A DNA stretch of 64,000 nt from contig DATGOL010000092.1 in assembly GCA_035306065.1 (NCBI GenBank), positions 9,825 to 73,824 on the forward strand, in the 5' to 3' direction. The translations under genes were made by a program, and so were the position numbers. Shown here in pieces: positions 1 through 9,240 of the stretch (position 1 is its first letter; every line of letters starts with the position of its first letter). The stretch is from JBBQHX01 sp035306065 (lineage in GTDB: Bacteria; Gemmatimonadota; Gemmatimonadetes; Gemmatimonadales; Gemmatimonadaceae). The notes under the pieces were generated by a model. That model made no database searches. It was not told the DNA's origin and saw nothing but the letters and a program-made list of their open reading frames with translations.

Positions 1-113
1 AGCAATGTCACTGCCTCCCGCCGGGCGTCCGCGCCTGTCCAGCGACACCAGCCAGAGCGGCGCGCCCTGAACCGTGGCGGCCGACTCGTGTGAGTGCGCT
101 GCGTACCGGGTGC

Positions 114-1685
114 TCATACGGACTGAATTGCGCGCATGAGGTCAACGAGACCATGACCTTCGAAGTAGCGCTCCCGCCCCAGCGACGTTGCGCTGGACAG
201 GAAGATGCGCTTTACCTCGTCAGGCTTCAGGATGAACTCACGGCGTATGGAGAGGAATGCCGCGATGGCGCCGGATACGTGTGGTGCTGCCAGGCTGGTG
301 CCGCTGTCGTCCACGTAGGCGGCAGTTGCGCGCGTAACGCCGGGAAGCGCGCTCCGGGCCCTTCCGGCCGCGCAGGACGTTATGCGCTCGCCCGGCGCCA
401 CCAGGTCCGGCTTCATTCGACCGTCACCGGTAGGACCCTTGGATGAGAAGTACGACACGCCATATGTATGCGGACTGTCACCATGCGTGGAGCCAACCGT
501 GATTGCAAGATCCGCGTTGCCGGGGTCGTTGATCGTGCTGGACAACCCAACCTTGGTCTGGCGCGGGATCGCGTCGAGACGAGCGTAGCCGGTGTTGCCG
601 GCAGCCACGACCACCACAACGCCGCTCCTGACCAGCCTGTCCACCTCAACGCACAGCGGGCTCTGGCCGCACGCGAACATCTCCGCGTCGAACTCGTATC
701 CCACGCTCAGGTTCACGCCGTGCACACGAAGCAGGCGCGGGTCTCCATTCACCTCGTCATGCAGGTATTGCAGCGCACGAATGATGTCGCTGGTGCGTCC
801 ATGACCATCTGCGTCGAGCACCTTGAGCGAGACAATGCGGCAGGCCGGAGCAACACCGCGAAGTGAATGCGCGCGCACTCGCCGGCGCCTCACGAGCCGC
901 CGCTTCACACCATCATCAGTTTCTCCCGAAGCAGCCACGTACGCGTGCTCGAACACCGCAACGCGGGACTCCGCATGATCGGTGTGCAGGCCGCCGGCAA
1001 TGATTCCCGCCACATGCGTGCCGTGCCCCGACTCGTCCTTCAGGGCGGCAGCGGCAGACGACTCCACGCTATCCCCGTGCCCGCTGGTGAAGTCGCGGTG
1101 CAGTTCCACGATGGCGGGGTCCAGAAGCGTGTGAGCCTCCGGCTCGCGGGCACTGCCGAAGTGCGGATGCCTGGCATCCACGCCCGAATCCAGCACTGCC
1201 CACACTATGCCCTCACCCGATGCCTCGTATGCACGCACGGCAGCGTCTGCCTTTACCGTGGCAACCGAACGATCTATGAGCGCGCGAACCTGGAAGTCCG
1301 GCCAGATCTTGTAAATGGCCCTGCGCCGCGGGTCGGGTTCGAGTGAGCCCTCGGTTGCGGGCGAGGCACTGTCGTCATTCGCCTCGCCCGACCCGGCCGC
1401 CGCATCGTCCGCCGCAACCAGCGTCTCCACTTCCGCAAAGCTGAGCGTGCAGCGGTAGTACGATCGCGCAATCCGCTCCCACCGGTTGCGCGCTCGCGGA
1501 AACCGCCTGGTGAGAAGCTCCTCCAGTGCAGTAGCTGCCTTCTCGGGCCCGCCCGCGTGCAGCAGGTTGAGCTCGATCACGTAGTTACCGCGCTCGCTGC
1601 CACTGCCGAGTCCAAGACGAACGCGCTCGTCAGGATCGTGCAGCACCGGCGGAATTACGGAACGGCCGAGATTTGAGCGGAACAA
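114..1685 (-). CDS. S8 family subtilisin-like serine protease, 523 aa
   Basis: Peptide-bond hydrolysis by a Ser-His-Asp triad is expected. The three catalytic blocks are in subtilase order: Asp166 in VLDSGVD, His221 in GHGTHVAG, Ser464 in SGTSLAAPHVSG, with the oxyanion Asn364 in AAGNTG. Residues 1-130 look like a propeptide-like N-terminal region. No Sec signal peptide or lipobox is visible. An Arg-rich loop (about 261-272) precedes the substrate-binding strands. The start is uncertain: 1685 is a TTG with a weak ribosome site, and in-frame GTG codons lie inside. The gene follows the HlyD-type adaptor by 41 bp on the same strand, so it could be the last gene of the ABC unit. The family call is firm. 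Location and substrate are unknown. Confidence 0.92.
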   Translation of the reverse strand: MFRSNLGRSVIPPVLHDPDERVRLGLGSGSERGNYVIELNLLHAGGPEKAATALEELLTRRFPRARNRWERIARSYYRCTLSFAEVETLVAADDAAAGSGEANDDSASPATEGSLEPDPRRRAIYKIWPDFQVRALIDRSVATVKADAAVRAYEASGEGIVWAVLDSGVDARHPHFGSAREPEAHTLLDPAIVELHRDFTSGHGDSVESSAAAALKDESGHGTHVAGIIAGGLHTDHAESRVAVFEHAYVAASGETDDGVKRRLVRRRRVRAHSLRGVAPACRIVSLKVLDADGHGRTSDIIRALQYLHDEVNGDPRLLRVHGVNLSVGYEFDAEMFACGQSPLCVEVDRLVRSGVVVVVAAGNTGYARLDAIPRQTKVGLSSTINDPGNADLAITVGSTHGDSPHTYGVSYFSSKGPTGDGRMKPDLVAPGERITSCAAGRARSALPGVTRATAAYVDDSGTSLAAPHVSGAIAAFLSIRREFILKPDEVKRIFLSSATSLGRERYFEGHGLVDLMRAIQSV

Positions 1686-1726
1686 GGGCGGTTCTCGGGT
1701 TTCAGTGTTCAGTTGAAGCCAGGGGG

Positions 1727-3040
1727 CTACCGGCCGCTGCTCACCCTCGCTCCCTCCCTTACCTCATCGCCGGGGTAAAGAATCACCACCTCGCCGTCCT
1801 GCAATCCCTCGATCACCTCGGCGCTCTGCTCACCGCGAATGCCAACCTGAATGGAGCGGCGCCGAGCCTTGCCGTCTTCGATAACGAAAGTGGACCAGCC
1901 TGACCCATCGCGGAAGAGGGCACTTGTGGGGATGTGCAGCGCATTCTCCCGCCTCGCAAGCTCGATGCGGGCATCCACACGAAAACCATCGCCGAGCGAT
2001 GCGAGCAGCGCGGCCGGTGAGTTGGCGGTAGTGCCGGATTCCCGGGCGCCGCGCGGTACGGAGCTGGATGACTCAGGAGACAATCCCCGGGATGCGCCGT
2101 CGCCCGCAACGAAATCCAGGATCACGTCCACCCGCTGCTCTTCCACACCCAGAGCCGAGATCTTGGTAACGGCGCTCGGCTCCACGCGGCGCACGCGAGC
2201 GGGGATCTCGCCGTCGCCGGTGACGATGCTCGCGGGTGCACCGGCGGCAACATTCACTGCATCCTGGGTGAGCAGGTCTGCAACGATCTCCAGCGAGCCG
2301 GCGTCTCCGAGTTCAATGACGGGCGAGCCTGCGGCGATCAGGCCTGGCCCGCGTGCCAGTATCCGAAGCACCTGGCCGCCAGCGGGCGCACGCAGGCTCA
2401 GGGTGCCGCTGCTGCCAAGGGATTGAGGGGGCGCGACGGCTATCCGGGCGGCGGCCAGCTCGGATTCAGCGGAGCGAACGGCGCCTTCGGCGGCCGCGAG
2501 CGAGGACTGTGCGGCGTCCAGTGCTCGCTCGGCTTGCTCGAGTTCGCGCGGTGCCAGCGCGCCGGCAGCCGCGAGCGCTCGTACGCGTTCGAGCTCGCGA
2601 ACCGCAAAATCGCGGTCGCCCCGGGCACCCTGCAGAACCACCCGCGCCTGCTGCAGGCGGGCGGCAGCGGCGTCCCTGCGGGCAATGGCGTCTGCTCGGG
2701 TGCGCGGATCGAGAAGCGCAGAGGTGGCCGGCCGGATGCGCGCAACTTCGCCGTCGTCAGAAATGACGTCGCCCGGGTCCAGCGTAACGCGCTCCAGCGT
2801 ACCCGTAACCGGCGCAACCAGCGTGTAGCGATCGCGAACGCGGGTTCTTGCTTCAGCGGTGAGGGACACGGCAAGCGGGCCGCGAGCGACAACGGCGCTC
2901 TCCACCGATACCCGGGATGGGCGCAGTGCCAGGTAGAGCAGGAGGAGTGCGACAACGCCGGCACCGATCCAGATTGCGCGCCTGCGCCATGGACTGGAGT
3001 TGCCGTTCGTGTCTGAACTGGAATCCTTTCGCGCCATCAT
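1727..3040 (-). CDS. HlyD/MFP-type periplasmic adaptor subunit of an ABC exporter, 437 aa
   Basis: A membrane-anchored adaptor that would link an inner-membrane ABC pump to the envelope. Residues 22-40 form one N-terminal membrane segment. Residues 73-103 are the first biotinyl/lipoyl half-motif (VAPVTGTLERV). A long Ala/Arg/Glu-rich coiled-coil hairpin spans about 115-215, followed by the second lipoyl half and a beta-barrel region. I chose the start at 3040 because its ATG overlaps the permease stop as ATGA, a classic coupling. The open frame continues upstream, but only through the permease gene. An AAGG lies shortly upstream. The order ATPase, permease, adaptor is the usual order of MacAB-like operons. 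Cargo cannot be read from the sequence. Confidence 0.9.
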   Translation of the reverse strand: MMARKDSSSDTNGNSSPWRRRAIWIGAGVVALLLLYLALRPSRVSVESAVVARGPLAVSLTAEARTRVRDRYTLVAPVTGTLERVTLDPGDVISDDGEVARIRPATSALLDPRTRADAIARRDAAAARLQQARVVLQGARGDRDFAVRELERVRALAAAGALAPRELEQAERALDAAQSSLAAAEGAVRSAESELAAARIAVAPPQSLGSSGTLSLRAPAGGQVLRILARGPGLIAAGSPVIELGDAGSLEIVADLLTQDAVNVAAGAPASIVTGDGEIPARVRRVEPSAVTKISALGVEEQRVDVILDFVAGDGASRGLSPESSSSVPRGARESGTTANSPAALLASLGDGFRVDARIELARRENALHIPTSALFRDGSGWSTFVIEDGKARRRSIQVGIRGEQSAEVIEGLQDGEVVILYPGDEVREGARVSSGR

Positions 3041-5415
3041 TCCGGAGCCTTGAGAACCTGTACCATGTCCAGCTTGTATATGCGGCGCATTACGAGCAGG
3101 GCGCTCGTGAGGCCGGAGAGAAGCACGACGAGTGCGGCAAGAAGAAGAGTGGACGGCTCCACGACTGCGGGAACGCGGAATACGTTCGTGGACACCCACT
3201 TCGAGATGATCACGGCGAACAGGTATCCTATTGCCGCACCAACGGGGAGTGCGGCCACAACCTGAACGCCGAGTTCCGACAGCAGCAGCGACGAAACCTC
3301 GCGGTTGCGAAAGCCGAGAACCCTGAGCACGCCGAGATCCCGAGCGCGTTCCGCAAGCGCGATGCGAGCGCCGTTGTACACCACCCCAACGGCAATCACG
3401 GCACTGAACATGGCGAGAAAGAGCGACATTTGCAGCAGCAGGCCGGCGTATTCCTCGCGGAACTGGCGCACGCCCACGGCGCGTTCGGTTACGCCGGCCA
3501 CGCGCGGCGCGCGTTCGAGCCACGCGATAACGCTGTCCATGCGGGCCGGGTCCACGCTGAGGAGGGCGCCGGTGGCGGCGGGCTGCTCTCCCAGCAGCGC
3601 AGCGAGCGCGTGGTAGTCCATCACGGCACCGCCGCCTACCGGTTCATCGGTAATGCCGGCCACCTGCACGTGTGCAGTACGGCGGTCGTCTTCCAGGAAC
3701 TGCACAGTTACGCTGTCTCCGGCACCGAGCTGCAGTTCAGTGGCGAGCCAGCGGGTGAGGAGCACGCCGTCAGGCGGCAGCGGAACGGGCTGGAGGTCTG
3801 CGCCGAGCAGGCGCCGCAGCTCGGAGTCTGGAATGCGACCTTCCACCGCTACGTTCTCGCTCAGGTGTCCGGAACGAAGGCGGGCGGGCGCAATGCGCAT
3901 GGGCTCAACGCGGTGTACGCCGCGAAGGTGCGCCAGGTCGTGCCTCACGCGAAGTGGAACCGCGCGGTCGAAGGACACGGCCATGTCTTCGCGCTGAACA
4001 TGACTGAACTGCACGTCCATGAGTGCGTTTACGCCGTCCATCAGTGCGCCGGCAGTGACCATGATGGCCATGCTGAAGGCGATGGCAACGATGGCAACCG
4101 CCGTACGACCGGGACGTCTGCCGATCTCGCGAAGGACCATGCGTCCGCGCGCGGAGAGGAGGCGTCCCATGCCCGTGCGTTCGAGTATGGTTGGGTGGTA
4201 GCTGGGAGGTGGCTCCGGGCGCATGGCGGCGGCCGGGGCGAGTGCTGCGGCGTTGCGCACCGCGCGACGTGAGCCAGCGAGCGCGGCGAAGAGGCTTACT
4301 CCCACCGCGACCGCTATGTGCAGAGGGTGGAGCGCGAACTCCAGGTTCGGCAGGCGGAAGAAGTCCTGGTACAGGTTCACGAACACCCTGCCCAGCCACC
4401 AGCCGGCCAGGATGCCGATCAGGCTGCCGAGTGCGACGATTATGACCGCGAACCGCCTGAAGTGACTTGCGACTTCAGCGTTGGAGTAGCCGAACGCCTT
4501 GAGCACGGCCACGATGCCTCGCTGGGTTCCCACGAGCCTGGCGAGTACGACGTTGAGCAGGAAGGCCGCCACCGCCAGGAAGATCACGGGAATGACGATG
4601 GTAGTCACCCGCAGCGACTCCAGTTCCGACTTGAGGGTCTGGTACGAGAACTGGTCTGCGCGTGGAATCGTGCCCCGCGAGCCGTATGGGGCGAGCAGGG
4701 AGTCGAGGCGTGCGCGCACGTCAGGCTCGGATGCGCCCGGAGCGAGCGATATGGACAGGTCGTTGAAGGCGCCGTCCATGTCCAGTGCGCTGGCGATCTC
4801 GCGGCGGGGGATCCAGAAGATACCGTATCTCTTATCGTCAGGCAGGAAGTCACCCGGCTTCACGACATATACGTACTCCGAGCTCACTGCAACACCGCTG
4901 ATGCGGATCGGGGTGAGGCGCCCTTCGAGTATTGCGTGAACGGTGTCGCCCGGGCCCAGCTCGCGCGCCACTGCGAAGCCTTCGCTGACCACGGCCTCAC
5001 GAGCGCCGCCGGCGATGCGAGGGGCTGGCCAGCCGCCGGCACGGAGCACCGGAACGTTGAGCGCGGGCAGCGGCGGGTAGTCGTTCGGCAGGGACACGAA
5101 GTGTGCCATTGCGCGATCCGACGGGTTGTCCATCAGGAGCCTGGCATCTGCCACGACGCGCGTTTCAACCGAGGCAATTCCAGGAATCTCGCGCACCCGT
5201 TCGGCAAGGTGCTCGGGAGCACGCGTAAGGTTCACGAACAGGTTGGCGAAGCGGGAGCTGCGATAGAAATTGTCGGTTGCTCCCTGCAGAGCCGAGAGTG
5301 CACCCGCCATGCTGATGATGACCGACACGCCGGATGCCACCACGACCGCAATGCTGGCCACCTGCCCGCGCATTCGACCGAGCTCGCGAAAGAGCTTGCG
5401 GTTGAGCGTCTTCAT
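3037..5415 (-). CDS. FtsX-family ABC transporter permease, double-domain (YbbP-like), 792 aa
   Basis: Inner-membrane permease with two FtsX modules in one chain: an N-terminal membrane helix (about 18-40), a large periplasmic domain, a three-helix FtsX core (about 255-375), then a repeat of the layout ending with three helices near the C-terminus. The length and internal duplication match the E. coli YbbP class rather than the four-helix MacB class. It starts 3 bp after the ATPase stop and overlaps the adaptor start by 4 bp, so the three genes are one translational unit. Such permeases usually act on lipoproteins, lipids or hydrophobic small molecules, often by mechanotransmission. The substrate here is not evident. 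Confidence 0.92.
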   Translation of the reverse strand: MKTLNRKLFRELGRMRGQVASIAVVVASGVSVIISMAGALSALQGATDNFYRSSRFANLFVNLTRAPEHLAERVREIPGIASVETRVVADARLLMDNPSDRAMAHFVSLPNDYPPLPALNVPVLRAGGWPAPRIAGGAREAVVSEGFAVARELGPGDTVHAILEGRLTPIRISGVAVSSEYVYVVKPGDFLPDDKRYGIFWIPRREIASALDMDGAFNDLSISLAPGASEPDVRARLDSLLAPYGSRGTIPRADQFSYQTLKSELESLRVTTIVIPVIFLAVAAFLLNVVLARLVGTQRGIVAVLKAFGYSNAEVASHFRRFAVIIVALGSLIGILAGWWLGRVFVNLYQDFFRLPNLEFALHPLHIAVAVGVSLFAALAGSRRAVRNAAALAPAAAMRPEPPPSYHPTILERTGMGRLLSARGRMVLREIGRRPGRTAVAIVAIAFSMAIMVTAGALMDGVNALMDVQFSHVQREDMAVSFDRAVPLRVRHDLAHLRGVHRVEPMRIAPARLRSGHLSENVAVEGRIPDSELRRLLGADLQPVPLPPDGVLLTRWLATELQLGAGDSVTVQFLEDDRRTAHVQVAGITDEPVGGGAVMDYHALAALLGEQPAATGALLSVDPARMDSVIAWLERAPRVAGVTERAVGVRQFREEYAGLLLQMSLFLAMFSAVIAVGVVYNGARIALAERARDLGVLRVLGFRNREVSSLLLSELGVQVVAALPVGAAIGYLFAVIISKWVSTNVFRVPAVVEPSTLLLAALVVLLSGLTSALLVMRRIYKLDMVQVLKAPE

Positions 5416-5418
5416 GGC

Positions 5419-6183
5419 CTACCAGCGTATATCGTGAGGCGGCACGCGCTGCTCATTGTGCTCGTCGGATACCACGAGTCCGTCTGCAAGCCGAAGAACC
5501 CGGTCACCCAGCCCCGCCATCGCGGCATTGTGCGTGATGATGAGGGTGGTGGTGCCGAGTTCGCTGTTCAGGCGCTCGATCACCTCCATCACCAGCACGC
5601 CGGTTTCAACGTCGAGGGCACCGGTAGGCTCGTCGCAGAGGAGAAGGTCAGGCCGGCGGGCGATGGCGCGCGCTATCGCCACGCGTTGCTGCTGACCACC
5701 AGAAAGCTGTGACGGGAAGTGGTGAATGCGGTCGCTGAGCCCAACGCGGTCCAGCGCCTCGTCAGGTTTCATCGGATTGGACGCGATGTCCGTAACCAGC
5801 GCCACGTTCTCCAGTGCCGTGAGACTCGGGATGAGATTGTAGAACTGGAAGACGAACGCCACGCTCTCCCGGCGGTACTCGGTGAGCTGCTTCTCCGAGG
5901 CGCGCGTGAGGTTCTGATTGCGGTAGAACACCGAGCCGGTGGTGGCGGTCTCGAGTCCGCCCAGGATGTTGAGCAGGGTGCTCTTGCCGCTGCCGGACGG
6001 CCCGAGGATCACCACCAGCTCGCCGCTCGTGATATCCAGGTCAACACCGCGAAGTGCGCGAACGTCAACCTCGCCCGCGCGATACGTCTTGGTGAGCTCG
6101 CGGACGGAGAGTACGGCTTCTGCGGGCGAAGGCCGCGCGGCGGAGGCAGCAGTCACAGTGGGAAGTCTAGCGGCGTGGAGCAA
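5419..6183 (-). CDS. ABC transporter ATP-binding protein, LolD/MacB/YbbA class, 254 aa
   Basis: ATPase that would drive the adjacent double-FtsX permease. Walker A GPSGSGKST at 61-69, Q-loop near 113, signature LSGGQQQR from 160, Walker B LLLCDEP at 180-186 with the D-loop GALD, and the switch His in THNAAM near the end. The EPTGALD wording is typical of the LolD/MacB subfamily. The annotated start is a TTG at 6183. A GTG at 6156 would remove nine residues and fits the family equally well, and neither has a clear Shine-Dalgarno. It is divergent from the CNNM gene at 6267, so its promoter should lie in the roughly 80 bp between them. Confidence 0.92.
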   Translation of the reverse strand: MLHAARLPTVTAASAARPSPAEAVLSVRELTKTYRAGEVDVRALRGVDLDITSGELVVILGPSGSGKSTLLNILGGLETATTGSVFYRNQNLTRASEKQLTEYRRESVAFVFQFYNLIPSLTALENVALVTDIASNPMKPDEALDRVGLSDRIHHFPSQLSGGQQQRVAIARAIARRPDLLLCDEPTGALDVETGVLVMEVIERLNSELGTTTLIITHNAAMAGLGDRVLRLADGLVVSDEHNEQRVPPHDIRW

Positions 6184-6266
6184 TCCACTATGTCGGCACC
6201 CGGCGGGATTTGCGGTATCAGCACGGTTCGCGGGCCGAAGCGAGCGATCCGGAATAGATTACCGCC

Positions 6267-7643
6267 ATGCTGACGGCAACGCTTTTCGTGCTGCTCCTTC
6301 TCATTGCGGTGAATGCGCTGTACGTGGCGGCCGAGTTTGCGGCGGTGAGCGTGCGGAAGGCGCGCGTGCGCCAGGCGGCGGAGAACGGCAACTACTTCGC
6401 GCGCAAACTGCTCCCTGTTCTCGCGCAGCCGAGGCAGCTGGACGACTACATAGCAGCCTGCCAGATCGGGATCACGCTTTCGAGCCTTGTGGCAGGGGCG
6501 TACGGCCAGGCTCGGCTGTCACAGGTGTTGAGGCCGATGTTCGAGGGGTGGGGCGGGATGCAGGCAGCGGGTGCAGAATCCACTGCCGCGCTGGTGGTGC
6601 TCATCGGGCTCACGGTGTTCCAGATGACACTCGGCGAGCTGCTGCCCAAGTCGGTGGCGCTGCGGCTGCCCACGCAAACGGCCTTTGCAACCGTGGTGCC
6701 GATGCGGTGGTCGCTGGTGCTGCTGCGCTGGTTCATACGGGTGCTGAACGGCAGCGGTGCGTGGATACTGCGGCGGCTGGGAGTGCGGGTGCTGGGGCAC
6801 GGGCACATTCACTCGCCGAGCGAGATCGAGTACCTGGTGGTGGAGAGCAGGCATGGCGGGCTGCTGTCGCAGGTGGAGACGCGCAGGCTGCGCAGGGCGC
6901 TCAAGCTGAGTGTGAACACGGCGGCAGAGGTGATGGTTCCGCGAGTGCATGTTGTGGCGCTGGACGTGACGTCCACGCTGGATGAGGCGCGTGCGCTGCT
7001 GGACGAGCGTCCGTTCACGCGTGTGCCGGTGTACGAGGAGAGCATAGATCGGATCGTGGGGCTGGTGCATGCGCGGGACGTGGTGATCGCGGTGCATGAC
7101 GAGGCTTCCGGAGCCGGGGGAGGCGGGTCGCGCGATGGTGCCGTGGGGGTTGGCGGGGAGAATGCGGATGGCCGGGCGCTGTCGCGGCTGGTGAGGCCGA
7201 TACTGGTTGTGCCGCAGAGCCTGACGATGGACAGGCTTCTCGCGCGGATGCGCGCCGAGCATCGTACGATGGCGGTGCTGCTTGACGAGTACGGTGGCAC
7301 GGCCGGCATCGTGACGATGGGAGACATTCTCGATGCGCTGATCGGCGGGCTGGCGGATGAGTTCAAGGGTGTGGGTCCACAGGCCGAAGTGCTGTTGGAC
7401 GGCCGGGTGAGGTTGCCCGGCGCATTGCCGTTGCACGAGGCGCTGGACGCGGGCGTTCCGTGGGAGAGCTCGGCGCATACCGTGGCGGGTTACCTGCTGG
7501 ATGAGCTGCAGCGTTTGCCGGACGAGGGCGAGGTGGTGGAGGCGGGCGGGGTGAGTGTGCTGGTGGAGAAGGTGACGCACCATGCGATTGCGAGCGTGCT
7601 GGTGAAGTTGCCGGAGCCTGACGAGGAAGGTGAGGATGCCTGA
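6267..7643 (+). CDS. CNNM/CorC (HlyC-type) membrane protein with DUF21 and CBS pair, first of tandem pair, 458 aa
   Basis: Predicted inner-membrane transporter or regulator of Mg2+/Co2+ handling. The DUF21 membrane domain (about 1-190, four segments, starting LLLLIAVNALYVAAEFAAV) is followed by two CBS motifs (about 215-350, with VPRVHVVALD and LLDEYGGTAGIVT) and a C-terminal CorC/HlyC domain. This is the normal architecture for the family. A Gly/Asp-rich insert (about 285-310) separates the CBS repeats and is absent from the downstream paralogue. No Shine-Dalgarno is visible upstream of the ATG. The stop lies 14 bp inside the next gene, so the pair is likely co-translated. Confidence 0.9.
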   Translation: MLTATLFVLLLLIAVNALYVAAEFAAVSVRKARVRQAAENGNYFARKLLPVLAQPRQLDDYIAACQIGITLSSLVAGAYGQARLSQVLRPMFEGWGGMQAAGAESTAALVVLIGLTVFQMTLGELLPKSVALRLPTQTAFATVVPMRWSLVLLRWFIRVLNGSGAWILRRLGVRVLGHGHIHSPSEIEYLVVESRHGGLLSQVETRRLRRALKLSVNTAAEVMVPRVHVVALDVTSTLDEARALLDERPFTRVPVYEESIDRIVGLVHARDVVIAVHDEASGAGGGGSRDGAVGVGGENADGRALSRLVRPILVVPQSLTMDRLLARMRAEHRTMAVLLDEYGGTAGIVTMGDILDALIGGLADEFKGVGPQAEVLLDGRVRLPGALPLHEALDAGVPWESSAHTVAGYLLDELQRLPDEGEVVEAGGVSVLVEKVTHHAIASVLVKLPEPDEEGEDA

Positions 7644-8973
7644 GTCCTTCGTCGAGGTACTGGTGACGTTGCTGATCGTGGCGGCGCTGATCGCGCTGAA
7701 CGCGTTGTTCGTGGCGGCGGAGTTTGCGGTTGTGGGTGCGCCGCGATCGGCGCTTGAGCAGCATGCGCGAGCGGGGAGTAGCGCGGCGCGCTGGGTGTCT
7801 GCGGTGATAGATCATCCGGTGCGCCGAGACAGGTTCATTGCAACGGCGCAGCTGGGGATAACGCTCGCTTCGTTAGGGCTCGGCATGTACGGTGAGCACA
7901 AGCTTGCCGAATGGCTGAATGCGCTGTTCGTGGAATGGGGGTTGGGCGGCCTGGCGATGGCCCACGTGCTGGCGAGCGGAATCGCGATAGCGCTGCTCAC
8001 CTACTTTCACATCGTGATCGGCGAGATGGTGCCGAAGTCGCTTGCCCTGAGCAATCCGACGGACACGGTGTTGAAGATCGCGATGCCCATGCGCGTGATC
8101 CAGTTCGTCACGTTCCCGTTCGTGTACGTGCTGAACGGTACGGGTAACCTGTTGTTGCGTGCGCTGGGCCTGTTCGAGGCGGGTGAGTCCGAGCAGTTCC
8201 GCACACCGGAGGAACTGGCGTTCATCGTGGAAGAGAGCCAGGCAGGTGGATTGCTGCGCGAGGAGTCTGCCGACATTCTGCAGGAGCTGCTGGAGTTCGG
8301 TGACCTGCGTGCGCGTGAGGTGCTCGTTCCGCGCGTGCAGGTGGTAGGCATTCCGCTGGGTGCAGACCGGGCTCAGGTGCTGGAGGCGATGCGGGAGACG
8401 CCGCATACCAGGTATCCGGTGTACGACGGAGGTATTGACCACGTGGTGGGGATGCTGCACGTGAAGGACGTGCTGCGCCGCATGGGTGAGATGGGCGAGG
8501 TAACGCCGGCGGTGGTGAGGCCGGTGCCGTTCGTGCCGGAGACCGCGACCACGGAAGAGGTGCTGGCGGCGATGCGTCGAACGAGGTCGCAGATGGCGGT
8601 GGTGCTCGACGAATACGGCGGGACTGCCGGTATCGTTACGGTGGAGGATCTCTTCGAGGAGGTGGTTGGGGAGATCAGCGATACGGAGGAGGTGCCGCCG
8701 GAGCGTCACGACGAGCAGGGTCGTTTGCACCTTGCGGGCACCGTGCGCCTGGAGGATGCGGCTGATGCGTTAGGTATTGCGCTGGAGCACGAGGAGGTAT
8801 CCACCGTGGGCGGACTGGTGCTGTCCATTCTCGGAAGGGCGCCGCGTGTGGGGGATGAAGTGGTGTGGGAGGAGGCGCGTTTCCAGGTGGTGGAGGTGGA
8901 GGGGCACGGCGTGACGGAGGTGCTGGCGGAGGTAGTGGGGGAACCGCAGGCGGGGAGCGACGGTACCGAGTAG
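7630..8973 (+). CDS. CNNM/CorC (HlyC-type) membrane protein, second of tandem pair, 447 aa
   Basis: Same DUF21-CBS-CBS-CorC layout as its neighbour, without the Gly-rich insert. The N-terminus has the AALIALNALFVAAEFAVVG membrane start. The CBS segments include LVPRVQVVGIP and VLDEYGGTAGIVTVEDLFEEVVGEI. The ATG at 7630 sits in the coding sequence of the upstream gene and is preceded by GGAAGGTGAGG, a strong ribosome site, which fixes the start. The two proteins are diverged paralogues that may form a heteromer. Family members are linked to magnesium or cobalt efflux and resistance. The ion here is not shown by sequence. Confidence 0.9.
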   Translation: MRMPESFVEVLVTLLIVAALIALNALFVAAEFAVVGAPRSALEQHARAGSSAARWVSAVIDHPVRRDRFIATAQLGITLASLGLGMYGEHKLAEWLNALFVEWGLGGLAMAHVLASGIAIALLTYFHIVIGEMVPKSLALSNPTDTVLKIAMPMRVIQFVTFPFVYVLNGTGNLLLRALGLFEAGESEQFRTPEELAFIVEESQAGGLLREESADILQELLEFGDLRAREVLVPRVQVVGIPLGADRAQVLEAMRETPHTRYPVYDGGIDHVVGMLHVKDVLRRMGEMGEVTPAVVRPVPFVPETATTEEVLAAMRRTRSQMAVVLDEYGGTAGIVTVEDLFEEVVGEISDTEEVPPERHDEQGRLHLAGTVRLEDAADALGIALEHEEVSTVGGLVLSILGRAPRVGDEVVWEEARFQVVEVEGHGVTEVLAEVVGEPQAGSDGTE

Positions 8974-9027
8974 GCGGTTGCCGGGAGATCGTAAGGGCAG
9001 GCGGAAAAGGGTTACGGAGAGAGCCGA

Positions 9028-9240
9028 GTGAGATCGCGCGATTATCGGAGACATCAGCAGGATCGGATGAAGCGCAAGGTGCGTGGCTACTACGGTGGAT
9101 ATGCTTCCAGTGGTGTGCGTGCGCACGGCAAGGTTGCGGGTACGCGGAAGCTTTGTTCGTGCTGGATGTGCGGCAATCCGAGAAGGCACCGTGGCGAAGA
9201 AACGGTGCAGGAACGGCGTGAACCGGCTGGAGTCTCATGA
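9028..9240 (+). CDS. Small conserved protein with C-x-C-x-x-C and GNPR motif, 70 aa
   Basis: A short, basic protein that I believe belongs to a widespread family of bacterial hypothetical proteins with the core CSCWMCGNPR, followed by a Gly-Glu and QERR segment. Cys43, Cys45 and Cys48 could form a metal site, probably needing a further ligand or a partner. Residues 1-22 are Arg/Lys-rich (DYRRHQQDRMKRKVRGYY). The GTG at 9028 is chosen because GGAGAGAG sits 4 bases upstream. An internal ATG at residue 14 is the alternative. The last bases overlap the convergent gene at 9235. Function is unknown. It could bind RNA or a metal, but this is only a guess. Confidence 0.7.
   Translation: MRSRDYRRHQQDRMKRKVRGYYGGYASSGVRAHGKVAGTRKLCSCWMCGNPRRHRGEETVQERREPAGVS

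Noticed and set aside
1727..3523. Long start of the HlyD adaptor
   Set aside because: Upstream extension lies within the permease gene; the ATGA overlap start is favoured.
4318..5712. 464-aa plus-strand frame
   Set aside because: Antisense to the double-FtsX permease; composition is typical of a shadow in high-GC DNA.
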